Below are positions 1-11,756 of a DNA stretch of 64,000 nucleotides, piece by piece. Where the stretch lies: positions 13,286,001-13,350,000 of the forward strand of contig NC_079880.1 in NCBI RefSeq assembly GCF_029227915.1. The letters run 5' to 3'. Numbering within the stretch: the stretch's first letter is position 1; each line of letters begins with the position of its first letter. The notes under the pieces are model-generated. The model saw only the letters and a program-made list of their open reading frames with translations. It had not been told where the DNA came from and ran no database searches. The position numbers were made by a program, and so were the translations under genes. Source of the DNA: Hydractinia symbiolongicarpus. Lineage: Eukaryota > Cnidaria > Hydrozoa > Anthoathecata > Hydractiniidae.

Positions 1-1
1 C

Positions 2-1963
2 AAACTTCGTCGCATATATAACAAATCACGATCAAAAGAAAATTGGTCCAACTTCACTAGACAGAGAAACTACTGTGTTTCCTTATTACGAAAAACCAGA
101 CGTTCGTATTTCAAGGGTTTACGTATGACAAGCATTACTGATAATAAAAAGTTCTGGAAGTCTGTCAAGCCATTGTTTTCAAACGTTAGTTATAACACCA
201 ACAAAATTATCTTAATCGAGAAAGAAAAGATAGTCACCGACGAACAAAAATTATGCAAAATCTTCAATGAATATTACACCAACATCACGAAAAATTTACC
301 AATCAAACCAAACGATGATACACATACAGCAACCATTCACGATGCAATCCACTCGTATACTAATCACATCAGTATTTTGAAAATTCGTGAAAATGTGGGT
401 TATGATGAAAAGTTCTATTTTTCGCTGGTTGAACAGCCTGATGTTCTCAAAGTCATCAAAGACATGGATGCAAAGAAATCTTCTGTTAGTGGTGATTTTC
501 CAGTTTTTATGTTGAAAAAGTTTATTCATATCTTTGTTCCTATCCTCACTAATATTATAAATTTTTGTTTACAGTCTAATATTTTTCCTAATGATTTAAA
601 ACTTGCAGAGGTTATACCTGTTTTTAAGAAGGATGACTGTAATGATAAGGAGAACTATAGACCTGTTAGCTTGCTTCCCTGTTTATCAAAAGTTTTTGAA
701 AGAATTATTCTTAATCAAATGCACACTTTTATGCATGACAAACTCAGCCCTCGTCTATCAGGCTTCAGAAAGGGTTATAACACACAATATGCTCTCATTC
801 GAATGATTGAACAATGGAAAAGCACACTTGATAATAAGGGTGTAGTTGGAGCAGTGCTAATGGACCTTTCAAAAGCTTTTGATACTATCAACCATGATTT
901 GCTTATTGCAAAGCTGCATGCCTATGGTTTTTCTGAATCTTCTTTATTATTTATTCACTCATACTTGAAAAATCGTTTTCAGAGAACCAGAATAAATTCT
1001 TCTTTTAGCGAATGGCTTCCTCTTCAAGTTGGAGTTCCACAAGGATCAATCTTAGGACCTCCTTTCTTCAATTATTCTATAAAAGATTTATTCTGGTTCA
1101 TTATTCAATCATCCCTTTGTAACTTTGCAGATGATAACACCTTATATGCTTGTGAAAATTTATTAGAAGATGTAAAACAAACACTGCTTACTAATTTGGT
1201 CATAGTTAATAATTGGTTTTATGAAAATTACTTAGCAATAAATTTGAAAAAGTATCAATATATTGTATTAGGTCATCACAATGAAAGTTTGATATTTAAC
1301 CATTTGAAAATTGCGTGTAAATCGTCTGTAGTGCTTCTTGGTGTTACGATTGACTCGAGACTAAACTTTCATTCGCATGTCAAAAACATCTGTAATAAGG
1401 CTAGTAGGAAACTCAACGTGCTTCAAAGGATATCTTCCTTTTTGACACCCAAGATGAAGCGTTTTCTCTTCAATTCATTTATTTTGTCTCAGTTTTCTTA
1501 CTGTCCCTTAGTATGGATGTTTTGTGGAAAAGTTGCGAATAATCGAATCAATCGTATTCATGAACGTTGTCTAAGAATCATACAGGACGATATAAATGGC
1601 AGTTACGATGAACTTTTATCTTTATGTAATGTTAAAAATATTCACATCATCAATTTACAGAATTTAATGAAAGAGGTTTACAAATTTTTAAATGGATTGT
1701 CACCTCTATATATGAACGAGATATTTTCTGTTAGGGAAAACAAGTACAACCTTCGTTGCTTTAATTTGATCAGGCGACCAACTTGTCGAACAACGTACTA
1801 TGGCTTAAATACTTTATCAAATATTGCAGGGAAGCTATGGATATCTGTGCCTGACGCTACAAAGAATGCTCCTTCTCTCGAAGCCTTCCGTAGCTCAATA
1901 AAATTTTGGGAAGGTGATGTTTGCACCTGTAAAATATGCATGGATATACCATACATATTTTAA
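2..1963 (+). CDS. LINE retrotransposon reverse transcriptase, 5' part outside window
   Basis: This is the ORF2-type protein of a non-LTR retrotransposon (CR1/L2/Rex-like group, by its C-terminal CxCxxC tail). The frame is open back to base 2, so the protein begins upstream of the window and the ATG at 125 is not a true start. The region before the RT reads like the linker that follows an endonuclease (FWKSVKPLFS). RT motifs appear in order: YRPVSLLP, then LMDLSKAFDTINHDLL near residue 246, GVPQGSILGP near 303, and the catalytic FADD near 333. The end carries CTCKICMD, the usual cysteine tail of these elements. No stop or frameshift is seen over more than 600 codons, so the copy is fairly young, although the residues after GVPQGSILGP (PFFNYSIKDL) look unusual. 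It copies the element's RNA into DNA at the insertion site. Confidence 0.9.
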   Translation, partial: KLRRIYNKSRSKENWSNFTRQRNYCVSLLRKTRRSYFKGLRMTSITDNKKFWKSVKPLFSNVSYNTNKIILIEKEKIVTDEQKLCKIFNEYYTNITKNLPIKPNDDTHTATIHDAIHSYTNHISILKIRENVGYDEKFYFSLVEQPDVLKVIKDMDAKKSSVSGDFPVFMLKKFIHIFVPILTNIINFCLQSNIFPNDLKLAEVIPVFKKDDCNDKENYRPVSLLPCLSKVFERIILNQMHTFMHDKLSPRLSGFRKGYNTQYALIRMIEQWKSTLDNKGVVGAVLMDLSKAFDTINHDLLIAKLHAYGFSESSLLFIHSYLKNRFQRTRINSSFSEWLPLQVGVPQGSILGPPFFNYSIKDLFWFIIQSSLCNFADDNTLYACENLLEDVKQTLLTNLVIVNNWFYENYLAINLKKYQYIVLGHHNESLIFNHLKIACKSSVVLLGVTIDSRLNFHSHVKNICNKASRKLNVLQRISSFLTPKMKRFLFNSFILSQFSYCPLVWMFCGKVANNRINRIHERCLRIIQDDINGSYDELLSLCNVKNIHIINLQNLMKEVYKFLNGLSPLYMNEIFSVRENKYNLRCFNLIRRPTCRTTYYGLNTLSNIAGKLWISVPDATKNAPSLEAFRSSIKFWEGDVCTCKICMDIPYIF

Positions 1964-2113
1964 CTTTACTTATTTATTTATTTATTTTTCTTATTTTTTA
2001 TCGCTGTTTGCCTTGTTTTACGTTTTGTTGTCGATTTAAATTAGTTATTTAAATACTATTGTATCTATCGACGTTAAATAAAGAGAAAATCAAAAATCAA
2101 AAATCAAAATCAA
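1964..2113 (+). repeat. LINE 3' UTR and short-repeat tail
   Basis: After the stop codon there is a short 3' UTR, then AAATAAAGAGAAAATC followed by repeats of a CAAAAAT-like unit up to about 2113. A short tandem 3' tail of this kind is typical of CR1/L2-type LINEs and marks the 3' end of the element. Confidence 0.75.
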
Positions 2114-2831
2114 TATACAATGAGAGAGATTTGTGTTTGACATTGATCAGCTTTTTTGTATATATGTGGCGTTTTGAGTGATTTAAATTTTATGGGTGAG
2201 ATGTATGTTGAAATGCTTTTAAAAACTTTTTACCGAATAATTTTCGCATTTGTCAGATGGTCAGAGCAGTAATTTTGGTAGATTTAGATTTTAAATGTCA
2301 CATATACACTGCAGTTGTTGGACACCTTCAATTTTTTTGGTCATTTATATAATAATGCAGATGTAAGATGCGCACTGCTGTATTGTTTGTTTTTTGATGG
2401 ACATATATCTGTTGCATAAATTAAATGGAATACAGTGGATTCTTCCACCGGAAACAGCTAGTTGTAAATTATTTTCCCTTTTCTTCCCTCCCATTATTAT
2501 TATAAGCGCAAGTGCGGGCGCGTTTTGCGGCTCTATTTTAGTTTTGCTACACGAATTTTGTTATTTAAATTTAAAAGGGTTAAATTACGTTAAATTACTG
2601 TAAGAAGCACTGCAAAGGGGCTTGACATCATCTTGTCTTTGAGCTTGATGATCCCACTTATTACTCCAGTCCAGTAGGCAGGCAGAGTTTGGTCACTTTG
2701 CTTTCAGGACTGACAATCCTGCTGCCCTTAGTTATTTTAGAAAAAACTTTGCAAGGGGGTAGATTCTCTTATCTGGTCTTTGTGGTGTTACGGCCACGCA
2801 GATTACCCAAGTTACAACAGGCTGGTACTGT
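2114..2831. other. Intergenic, no gene recognised
   Basis: AT-rich to about 2600, then a somewhat GC-richer stretch that resembles the dispersed repeats further right. The 69-codon frame at 2394-2603 has no recognisable motif. Confidence 0.4.
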
Positions 2832-3322
2832 CAGTTAGGGTAAACACCTAGTTAGGCTGCATGACCTAATTAGGCGAGTCGTTTAGTTAGGCAACGTGAT
2901 TTAGTTTAATTTTGACCAATTATCGTCTTATTTGCATCGCGCATTGGAAACTTATGGCCCAAACCTTGTGTGGCACTATTTGTTGTTTTAAATAATGGAT
3001 TTCAACCTTTCACGCTGCAAGAGAAAAAATTAATATGGCGGACGAAAAAGTGGCAGTGTTCACCTAAATAGGCGACACTTAACCGAATTAGGTTATATAT
3101 TTCATTTCAACATAATTCTTACTTGTGCAGGAACACATCAAGGCACAAGTGACTTTCGGAATCATGGTCGCGTAGACTATCCATTCTGAAAAAAAAATTT
3201 TTGCGAATTTTTCATAGGAATGTGTGAAAAGCCATGTCCTAACTAGGCTACAATAAGTCGCCTAAATAGGTGGTATGCCCTAATTAGCCTACTGTCGCCT
3301 AATTAAGTGTTTACCCTGACTG
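2832..3322. mobile_element. 491-bp non-autonomous inverted-repeat element (MITE) with TAATTA-type palindromes
   Basis: The ends are inverted copies of about 26 bp starting CAGTYAGGGTAAACAC, with three mismatches between them. ACTGT lies directly outside both ends (2827-2831 and 3323-3327), which fits a 5-bp target-site duplication. The interior has no ORF. It contains about nine variants of the short palindrome CCTAATTAGG (CTAGTTAGG, CTAAATAGG, CTAACTAGG and so on). It probably moved with a transposase supplied elsewhere; the superfamily is not identifiable. Confidence 0.75.
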
Positions 3323-4939
3323 ACTGTCATGTCAACAGCAGGTCAACAACAACAATTATCTGTGTAAGGCTGAATGTTGGAACTCCGTAACACATGTGCA
3401 AAGCTACAGGCAGAATCACAAGTCCTGGCGCACAAATAGTTGTTTCCTTTGCATTATGAATAATTTTAAATTTATTGGTTTAAGGATATTCACGTTCTGA
3501 TAAGTTTTATTTATCTCATTGCCTATTTATTCATTTCGAATTGCTTTAATATACCGTCCGTGGACCTCTTCTGAGGTGACCCAGCTAGACATCCAGGGTA
3601 CTTAGGTTCAGAAATATGGGTCGAAACCTACCTGCCCTTGGTTAAAGTTCTGTTCATCTTTTCAAATGTGTTGTGTCCTTTTTATTTTCTTATATATTTT
3701 TTAGTTAATTCCTTGTAAAAAGGGAGAATTGTGCTTTTACAGGCATTTTCTCTAGAGGAGTACAACCTCTAGCTTATTTCCAAAGACTTAACAGGTTTAG
3801 TTCATCATTGCGGTGGCTTGCCACCTCTTTGTAAATTATTTTCTTCTATTGTTCTGTGTTGTGTTTTGTTACTGTTGTATTTTTCTGCCTCTTTACGGTC
3901 AATATTTTTAGAAAATCCTTGCAAAAAGGGAATTTTGCTTTTTTGAAAAATATGCAGAGGGTTGCAATCTTTAACTATAGTAGAACCAGCTGTCATTAGA
4001 CAAGAAATATCATCACAGCTAGCTGTTTTGTCACATCATCAAATCAGCATATAAGTTATGATAGGGGATTAAGAAAATAAAAAAATCACAATCATTCAAA
4101 ATTATCCATGTCTCCATCTCTATTGCGTGAAGTACTTTTCTATTAATTCGGCAATATCTTATGTATCTTTCTTTTAGGTCTTGGTACATTGGGATTTCCT
4201 ATTTGCCACATTACGATGGAGTCACTTTTAATGGACCGCTTGTGATGTTGAATACTCTGAATAGCAAGATATCTCGTTAAAGGTGTTCTGAAACTGATTC
4301 AAGAATGTTTGCCAGAACGAATATGAAGTTTCAGGCAATCAATTTCAAGACTTCTAGTCCATCCCGTAAAAAGCGCCGTAATACCTTACGAAAATACCAA
4401 TGATTTTTTTCTTTTTATCAATATAGGTGCATGCATAGAATTTCTGTATGATATCTTTCTCCTTTCTAGGCGGGTTCAAAGCGATTCCATGTAACTAATA
4501 TTGCTGATCAGAAAAATCAGTCTCACCTTAGAGGAAATTCTTCTTTTCCAATAAATTTTGGGATAATCTGTTTTAAGCTGTATAATGTTTTTGATTAGGT
4601 TTTTTAGCAGATCACACTTTTAAGTACTAACAGGAAACATATAATGCTGCAACTCTTTCATCTTTTTTAACAGACATTACAATAAAAGGGTAAACATTTT
4701 AAAGCATTAAGTAAAAACTTTATTCTTTTGAGCGGAAACACAGTAACAACATGTTATGTTGAAATATATATAAGCAATAGTTCCCTTGTAACACACAAAG
4801 TAATGTCGACCACATGAATAACAATTAGGTTACAACATGTTTCGAAGTTTAATATTTTAAAATATATTCTATTTTGCATAAAATAGGACCCCATTATGTG
4901 CAATAATAATAACAAGTATGTTTTTACATTCATCTGTGT
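3323..4939. other. Intergenic with short internal repeats
   Basis: A 30-bp phrase (CCTTGYAAAAAGGGA...) occurs at about 3709-3740 and again at 3914-3945. The segment 3765-3845 recurs at 7117-7202. No coding exon is recognised. Confidence 0.45.
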
Positions 4940-5235
4940 GTTTTAGTACAGCAGAAATCCATTAGGTTTGCGATCATCCCTGTAAGGGGGAGAATACAGA
5001 AGTTCTCTAGTGGCCTCTTATTCTTTGGAGAGAAACCTCCTATTTTATGTAATGGTTTTCTGAGTTGTAACCACTACGTTCCAAATCTACCTTTCTAAGG
5101 GGCGGTTTCTTGGTCAGCTCAAGCATTACGATGCAATTTCTCAATTGTTTATGTCGAAGGTCAGAAAGCTTTTATGTTTCCAGGCTTGCTAGCCTTGGGC
5201 TCCGTGTCAGTAGGAAAAGCAACAACGATAAAAAG
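4940..5235 (-). repeat. Dispersed GC-richer repeat, copy 1 (diverged)
   Basis: This segment matches 10436-10600 and 10961-11215 (shared phrases include CTTTCTAAGGGGCGGTTTCT and TTGGTCAGCYCAAGCATTAC). The copy is contiguous, while at 10-11 kb the two halves are separated. On the minus strand it retains a splice-acceptor-like CCCCCTTACAG in front of the exon-like segment seen intact in the other copies. Confidence 0.6.
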
Positions 5236-5690
5236 ATATCGGTGGCATTAAATGCGTTTTGGTTTAGGATAATTTAAGGTTTAGTCACGGGTTTTATTAA
5301 ACTATAATTCTCTGCAAGTTTCTTAACTACAGGTTTTCTCTTTGATGGACTGTTGGAAAGTTCTTTAAACTCCTTGCAGCAGCTTTCCCAAGAGCTTCAT
5401 TAGAACCAAATCCTTCTGGATTTTTATCTGATTCAGCAATTTTGACTTTGGCTCTGTACTTTTGCACTCTTTCTCTATAGAGCATCCTATGATGGGCCAA
5501 TTTAGCTTATCCCATTTAGCTTATTACTCAGCTTATCCTTTCCCTTCATTACGTCACCCTTTCCATTCACCTTAAGTCTCTTCCTGTGCTCTCGCATACG
5601 TGTTTTTGGAGTTGTTTGTTCACATTTTTTGTAGTGCTGTTCTCCATTGTACTAAACTCACTTCTTTCCTGTTTTGTAGTTTTTTCTTGT

Positions 5691-6028
5691 CCCATATGTA
5701 TATGCTCACTCTATTTTCATTAAAATACCTGCAACGTTCTTTTCATATATTTCTATTTGGGAATAACTTGATGAGATAATCTAAAATTAAATCCTCATTG
5801 GGATTCAAATGATGAAGTAATTATGTCTGTCACATGGGCATCCCCATTTGGGAAAAACGTAGTGAGAAAATTCCCAATTCGGATTTAACTGATTGGAATA
5901 AATTTTTTCCTGTCCCATGGGTGTCTAGTCCCACTCTGTTTCTATCATGATACCTGCAATTTTCATTTCGTATTTCCATTTTGGAATAAGTTGGTTGAAA
6001 AATCTAAAATTAAATTTCTATTTGGACT
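5691..6028. repeat. Degenerate tandem repeat, two units of about 225 bp
   Basis: The stretch 5702-5802 recurs at 5932-6028 with moderate divergence; both share TACCTGCAA...TTTCAT and end with AATCTAAAATTAAAT. The phrase TGTCCCAT precedes both copies. No ORF or motif was found. Confidence 0.55.
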
Positions 6029-8288
6029 TATTTATAGGATGTGACTTTTTTATCAATATGTAATAAAACTTATTTATAAGTATATTTAGACCAAAATTAT
6101 AATAGTATATGTGGAATGTTGTTAGGAAAAGGAAGATGTTAAGGCTAGAAAAATATACCAATGTTTCTAGTGTGTTTTCAAATTAATGTATTGTCCGTTG
6201 TAATGTCCGTTGTTGTTTTTTACTGGCAAGTAAAAGAAGTAGCAAGTTGCACGGCTGAACTACATTTTTTTTCAAACCAGAATCTGTGATGTGAAAAATT
6301 TCCTGATTTTGTAACGGACATTGCATTTAAAAAGATGCTAAGATACCAAAAGTTTTTAGTTTTCCACTTTGAAAGTTAACTTTAGTCTTTGAAAAAATTA
6401 GTTTCTAAGGAAAGTTATTTTAAAAGTACAGGAAAAAAATACTATATAAAATACAGAAAAGTTTTGCCATTTTAAAGAAAAGTCTGGTGATTTTCAACAT
6501 GGAATCCCTTCGAATTTTAAAAAATGTGTTTTTGTTATTTTTTTACAAAAATTTTTTAAATTTAGTTAATATAATGTATAAACATTAATTGGTGGTACGT
6601 GCCACCTTTTCGCTGCAGTTTTTTTGGCTGCACTTTTTTTTTTCATTAGTGACTTTCTTTTTGTCTTTTTCTTTTAGTGCTGTAAATTATTCGTTATGTG
6701 AGATTACTTTTGTTTTTATTCTGGTACTTTTGTTTTTTTCTTATGTTCCTTTTATTTTATCTAAAAGCAACTCTTCGAAACTTTTATTCGATGGTTTTTC
6801 ATCGTGTAGTTGCCAGGCTGGTACCCACTTCTTTCCTGGAATTGACACTCCTGGCATAGGACCAAGCATTTGAAAAATACTTTCCTTGTTATGCGGTGTA
6901 TTCTCAAAGCATGGAGTTGACATGGCCATTGGTTGAGTGTTCAATTTGAACTGTTGAAGTGAATTGTCCGAGTATAAAGGCTATTCAAACTTGATGCAGA
7001 TGTTTGAAGTTTTGAGCTGACAAAGCAAACTGTTCATACAAATCATCAGGTCTTCCTTACTCAATTCAGTAATGATAACGCTTTAGCAATCTGGGGTTGT
7101 AGCAGTCTGTATTATACACAACTTCTAGCTTGTTTTCAAAGACCTAACAGGTTGAGTTCATCATTGCGGTGGCTTGCCACCTCTTTGTAAATTATTTTCT
7201 TATTTTTCTTACGAATTTACAAGAAAAGTCTTAAAATACACAAACTTTTTTCTCTGGTATACCAGGAATTGTTCACGAGCACCTATCAGTGCAAACAGAT
7301 CAGTAGAATGACAACCTATTTGGATTGTCCCAATGTGTGTTCTCTTAGTCTATATAATAATGCGCTTGTGTGACTAACCATGTGAGTCCACGACACGCAA
7401 AGTACGGGTCACTTTCCTACGACGTGGCGTTACGCTAAAAAACGCGAAACAGGGGGTTGCTATTTGAACTTAAAATAAAATTTTTTATTTTATTAACACT
7501 AAATTTTTATTTTTATTTTTAAATGTTTCTATTTGTTTTTTTGTTTTAAAAGCCCCGTTCGTCGTTATAGATAGAACAATTTAATTTTACCCACGGATTA
7601 ATGTGCACGCCGTATCTAACGGAAACAAGTTGTTTATCGATTGAAAAAAAAGGAAAGCTCTGCGAAGAAGGTTGTCTTTTTTTCAAAGTAATCCTGGCAA
7701 AAGTTATTTCAGGTTACATTAAAGCTTTTATTTGATTTTCTATATTTTCCATTTTTGTGTTCTGGGACCGAGGTTGCTTCCTTTTATAGAAATTCTATCG
7801 GATTCGAATATGAATGTAATTCGAATCTGAAATGTAAAAAGCAAAAATGTTGTGTTGTTGTCGAACGAAGGTGTTAGTTAGAAATATTTTTAACGTACGA
7901 TGATTTAACATCACAAAGAGAACTGATTGGAAATGTTTCAGGCAATTGTATGCATCTTCAATTCGTTCTCTTTGGGATGAAACGAAGTTTAGTATTCGAA
8001 GTAAAAAACTGATTGGAGTTTTATTAGGAGAACGCTAGCAAGCTACCTACTGAGAAGTAAAAGAAAAACAGGTTCGTTGTTTAGATTATTTAGTAGAGAA
8101 ATGAACTTGGGTGTATAACGATTTTCTAGCCGTTTCTTTTAGAGCTAAATTTTTCTTAAATATTAAGTTTGTTGTTGTATTTTGTTCCGGAAAATATTTT
8201 CTTTAAGCACTTATTTTGTAAGTACATACTCTGAAAAATGGGTCAGGAGTTTCAGTATCGTCAATTCCAACGGCAATTGAGGGATCTA

Positions 8289-8289
<1 letters not shown>
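6029..8289. other. Intergenic, AT-rich, with a repeat copy at 7117-7202
   Basis: No supported gene. Positions 7117-7202 repeat 3765-3845 (shared core TCATCATTGCGGTGGCTTGC). Short frames at 6589-6944 are low-complexity and overlap on both strands, so I do not regard them as genes. Confidence 0.45.
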
Positions 8290-8321
<32 letters not shown>

Positions 8322-10430
8322 TTTAAAGTCGATTATTCACATATTTACAACAGTTTCCAAAAAAAAAAGTAATTAAGGAAACTCATCTAAATCGACTAAA
8401 TTTTTTATGTTTACAATTAAATAAAATCATTTTTTTTATATATATAAACAATAATAACAACAAAGTTCTATAAAGGAACCTTACATTCATCACAGTTACA
8501 TTTAGATCCGTCCCACATTTTAATCATGCTTTTAAAAACTTTAAGGTTGTCACATCGTTTTAAATGTGATGGTAGGTTATTCCAAATCTTTGGTCCCAGG
8601 GCTGATAAGCTATTAGTTCCAAAAGTCGCGGTACTTTTCCTTGAGACTACCAAATTATTTGTATTTTGTTCTCTGACTGTCCTACCGTTATCATTTTAAC
8701 AAAATATATCTTTCATAAAAAGAGGGCTGCTGTTATTTATAGTTTTAGAGATTTCTATACACAATGACCGTAAGCGATTTACATTCATGTGACTCTTGCT
8801 GGAATTTTTAAGTAAATTTTCGTATGTACTTACCGTATCATTATACAGAAATCTTAATGCTCGTTTTTGTATCATTTCGACTTTAGATAAAGATTTAGAA
8901 GAAGAAAAATGCCATATAAGGGAACAATAATTGAAATTTGCGTAGATAAAACTTTGAACTAAAATATATTTTGCTTGAAAGGATAAGAAACTTCTAAATC
9001 GAAATAAGGCATTTAGTTGGGCTGATGCTTTGCGACACAAATCACTAACGTGTCTGTCAAAATTTAATTTATTGTCTATAGTCACACCTAGTAATTTCAC
9101 GTTATTTTCACTTTCAATAGTTTTATTTCCTATGTTAAATTTTAGACCTAAATTATCTGCCTTATTCTTTGTTAGAATTATCGAGTGAAACTTTTCAGGG
9201 TTTGCAATCATTTTATTCTCTTTTAACCAGGAGAGGGCAGTTTTAGCTTCGTTTTCTAAAGTATTTATCAAATTAGGAATAGAATTTGAGAAGTTGGATA
9301 TTGTGTTATCATCAGCGTAATTATGTAGCTTATATTTTTCTATAAAAAGAAACAAATCATTTATAAATATATTGAATATGATAGGTCCTAAAATAGAACC
9401 TTGTGGTACACCAGATAAGATAATTTGAAATAGACTATAGATCCCATTTATTCGAGTGGCTTGCTCTCTATCAGTAAGATAAGATAGAATGAATTGAAGA
9501 GACTTATTGTCAAATCCATAAGCAGCTAATTTCGCAATTAGTAAGTCATGTGGTACACAGTCAAAAGCTTTTGAAAGATCCATCAAGATCGCACCCACCA
9601 CATACTTCTTATCAAGTTTACTCTTCCATTCCTCTATTAAGCGAATTAGTACTTGTTGGGTACTATAGCATTTCCTATAGGCGGAGAGAAAGGTCGACAA
9701 TTTTGATTCCATATAAGCGGTTATTTGTTCTTTCATAACCCTTTCGTAAAATTTAGAAAAAACATTTAAAACACTGACAGGCCTGTAGTTTGATATTTTA
9801 GTTTTATTTTTTCCTCCCTTATCCAATGGCGTTACAGCAGCTCGCTTAGCTTTGCTTGGAAATTTGTTTGAAACTATGCTACTATTTATAGCATCTGTTA
9901 GTGGCGTTACTAGGTGCCTTTTTGCTAATTTTGTCAGCTTTGATGGTATTGTATCTTCACCTGTTGATACTTTGGTGTTTAAATCATTAAACAGTTTAGA
10001 AATTGTATTTTCATCAACTTCTTGGAATGTAAAGTTCTTATTGTTGTTAGAATCATTGATTTCCTTTATTTTAATGATACTTGGATGATTTTCAAAACTA
10101 TCAACAATTTCTTCAATCATTTTTGATTTGGTTTCATGCCACAAGAATCTTCTAAAATATTGATGTAGTAGTCGTTAAAAAGTTTGGTCAGCTGTTTTTT
10201 ATCAGTAACTAAACTTTCATTTTGAACGATCGCTATATCTCCTTTGCTTATTCCACTTTTATTTGATATCAAGGGTTTAACAGTTTCCCAAAACGTTTTT
10301 TTGGAAATAAAATGGTTTTCTGGTTGGTTTATGGTTTTCTGATCTGGCGGGAAAAACTTTGAACTTTGAACAATGTCTAGCATGCTCAAACTTATGCTCT
10401 TACAGTTTTTTAAATTTATTTTCCAAGGGC
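8290..10430 (-). pseudogene. 5'-truncated, broken LINE with poly(A) tail
   Basis: A second LINE, related to the one at 1-2113 but clearly a different subfamily. On the minus strand it reads from a linker region (FWETVKPLISN near 10270) through the RT core (LMDLSKAFDCVPHDLL, SGVPQGSILGP, YADD) to the C-terminal tail CNCDEC near 8480. Two lesions are visible: a frameshift near 10130 and an in-frame TAA at 8696-8698. The 3' end is AATAAATTT plus about 26 A residues (the T-run at 8290-8315), so this family uses a poly(A) tail. The 5' truncation point is near 10425, where the sequence switches to the dispersed repeat also found at 11313, so the LINE inserted into or next to that repeat. Not expected to be active. 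Confidence 0.88.
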
Positions 10431-10436
10431 CCGCAC

Positions 10437-10535
10437 CAGATCCCAAGCATGAGTGAATTTCACCAATCCTCGTGTTTCCACATTCATAGGTGTTTGTTTC
10501 AGTACAGTCGAAATCCATTAACTTTCCGATTATCC
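10437..10535 (-). other. Exon-like segment in repeat, copy A
   Basis: On the minus strand a pyrimidine tract ending in CAG precedes 99 nt without a stop, closed by a GT donor. The product contains DFDCTETNTYECGNTRIGEI and ends HSCLGSG. The exon would be symmetric (phase 1 at both ends). It is nearly identical to 11326-11424. The frame runs on into the neighbouring LINE only by chance. The parent gene is not recognised. Confidence 0.4.
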
Positions 10536-10670
10536 CTGTAAAGGGGAGAATGCAGAAGTTCTCCAGCAGCTTCTTATTCTTTGGAGAGAAACCTCCTTTT
10601 TTTAATTAAACTTTCCGTCTTAAAAGACTAGTTTTATCTGCATTTCGATGTAGTTACTCCTATTCTCTTT
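10536..10670. repeat. Remainder of dispersed repeat, copy 2
   Basis: From about 10425 to 10665 the sequence is nearly identical to 11313-11555, giving a direct repeat of about 240 bp spaced by about 890 bp. Confidence 0.75.
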
Positions 10671-10684
10671 TTCCTGTTTCTTAC

Positions 10685-10775
10685 ACAGATCCAGTTGACT
10701 GCCAGGAAAGACTGGTTGACACTGGGAAAGACTAGTGACTGTGGGAAAGACCACTGACGGTGGGAAAGACCATAG
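10685..10775. repeat. Short tandem repeats around GGGAAAGAC
   Basis: Four imperfect units of about 20-23 bp, each with a G(G/A)GAAAGAC(C/T) core, lie in a row. No coding meaning is apparent. Confidence 0.6.
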
Positions 10776-10949
10776 ATCGCGAAGGCTTTTAGGTTTTGGT
10801 GACTGAAGAGTGTGTGTTCTTCATTGGTTAGGATGGGTCTTCAGTTGCAATCTCGAGACGATTGATAACTCCTTTCAAAGAATGGAGTGTGGCGGATTTC
10901 GAAGCATAAAAGTTGACTGGGTGGTGAAGTGAATTACTTGTTTAAGCTC

Positions 10950-11215
10950 GAGACGATATGTAATGGTTTTCTGGGTTGCCGCCGCTGGGTTCCAAGTCTA
11001 CCTTTCTAAGGGGCGGTTTCTTGGTCAGCCCAAGCATTACGATACGATTTCTCAAGTGTTCATGTCTAAGGTCAGAAAGCTTTTCTGTTTCCAGGTTTGC
11101 TGCTTTTTATTCTTTGTCACAACCTCTCTAAGGGCTGGGTTCCAAGTCTACCTCTGTTAGCCCTGGGCTCTGTGTCAGTAGGTAAAAGCAACAACGATAC
11201 GATTTGCAGCTGTTG
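10950..11215. repeat. Dispersed GC-richer repeat, copy 3
   Basis: Matches 5045-5225 through the CTTTCTAAGGGGCGGTTTCT block. The phrase GCTGGGTTCCAAGTCTACCT occurs twice inside (about 10985 and 11131), pointing to an internal duplication. Confidence 0.65.
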
Positions 11216-11312
11216 ACTTTTCTTTTTCCAAAGTTTAACAAAAGTTATTGGTTTTGGCGGACGGTGTCAATGAATGTGGCTGGTGTCTTGCAGGAGGCAG
11301 GGGATGCTTACT

Positions 11313-11555
11313 CAAGGGCCCCCACCAGATCCCAAGCATGAGTGAATTTCACCAATCCTCGTGTTTCCACATTCATAGGTGTTTGTTTCAGTACAGTCGA
11401 AATCCATTAACTTTCCGATTATCCCTGTAAAGGGGAGAATGCAGAAGTTCTTCAGCAGCTTCTTATTCTTTGGAGAGAAACCTCCTTTTTTTAATTAAAC
11501 TTTCCGTCTTAAAAGACTAGTTTTATCTGCATTGCGATGTAGTTACTCCTATTTT
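11313..11555. repeat. Dispersed repeat, copy 4 (near-identical to copy 2)
   Basis: Nearly the same sequence as 10425-10665, including the minus-strand exon-like segment 11326-11424 with acceptor and donor retained. Keeping this open frame and both splice sites in two copies may reflect coding origin or simply a recent duplication. Confidence 0.75.
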
Positions 11556-11756
11556 CTTGCAAAGTTCGGGTCACTTTACACTGAGTTCTGACATGTCTTC
11601 TTGTAAGATCGGGTCGAGCTTCGGTGTTAATTTCGACATGACTTTTCTTTATACTTCTGCGCGACAGTGTTTTGATATATATATTTGATACTAACCTAAG
11701 TAACTACAGTAAAGTACGTTCAGTAAAGAAACTGAGCTAAAGTAAGTAAAGTAGTA

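Noticed and set aside
8290-10430. A target-site duplication for the minus-strand LINE
   Set aside because: GGATCT-like words near both ends are in inverse, not direct, orientation, so I could not confirm one.
10531-10545. Resemblance of ATTATCCCTGTAAAGG to a homing endonuclease site
   Set aside because: Only a partial match, and it is better explained as a splice acceptor context on the minus strand.
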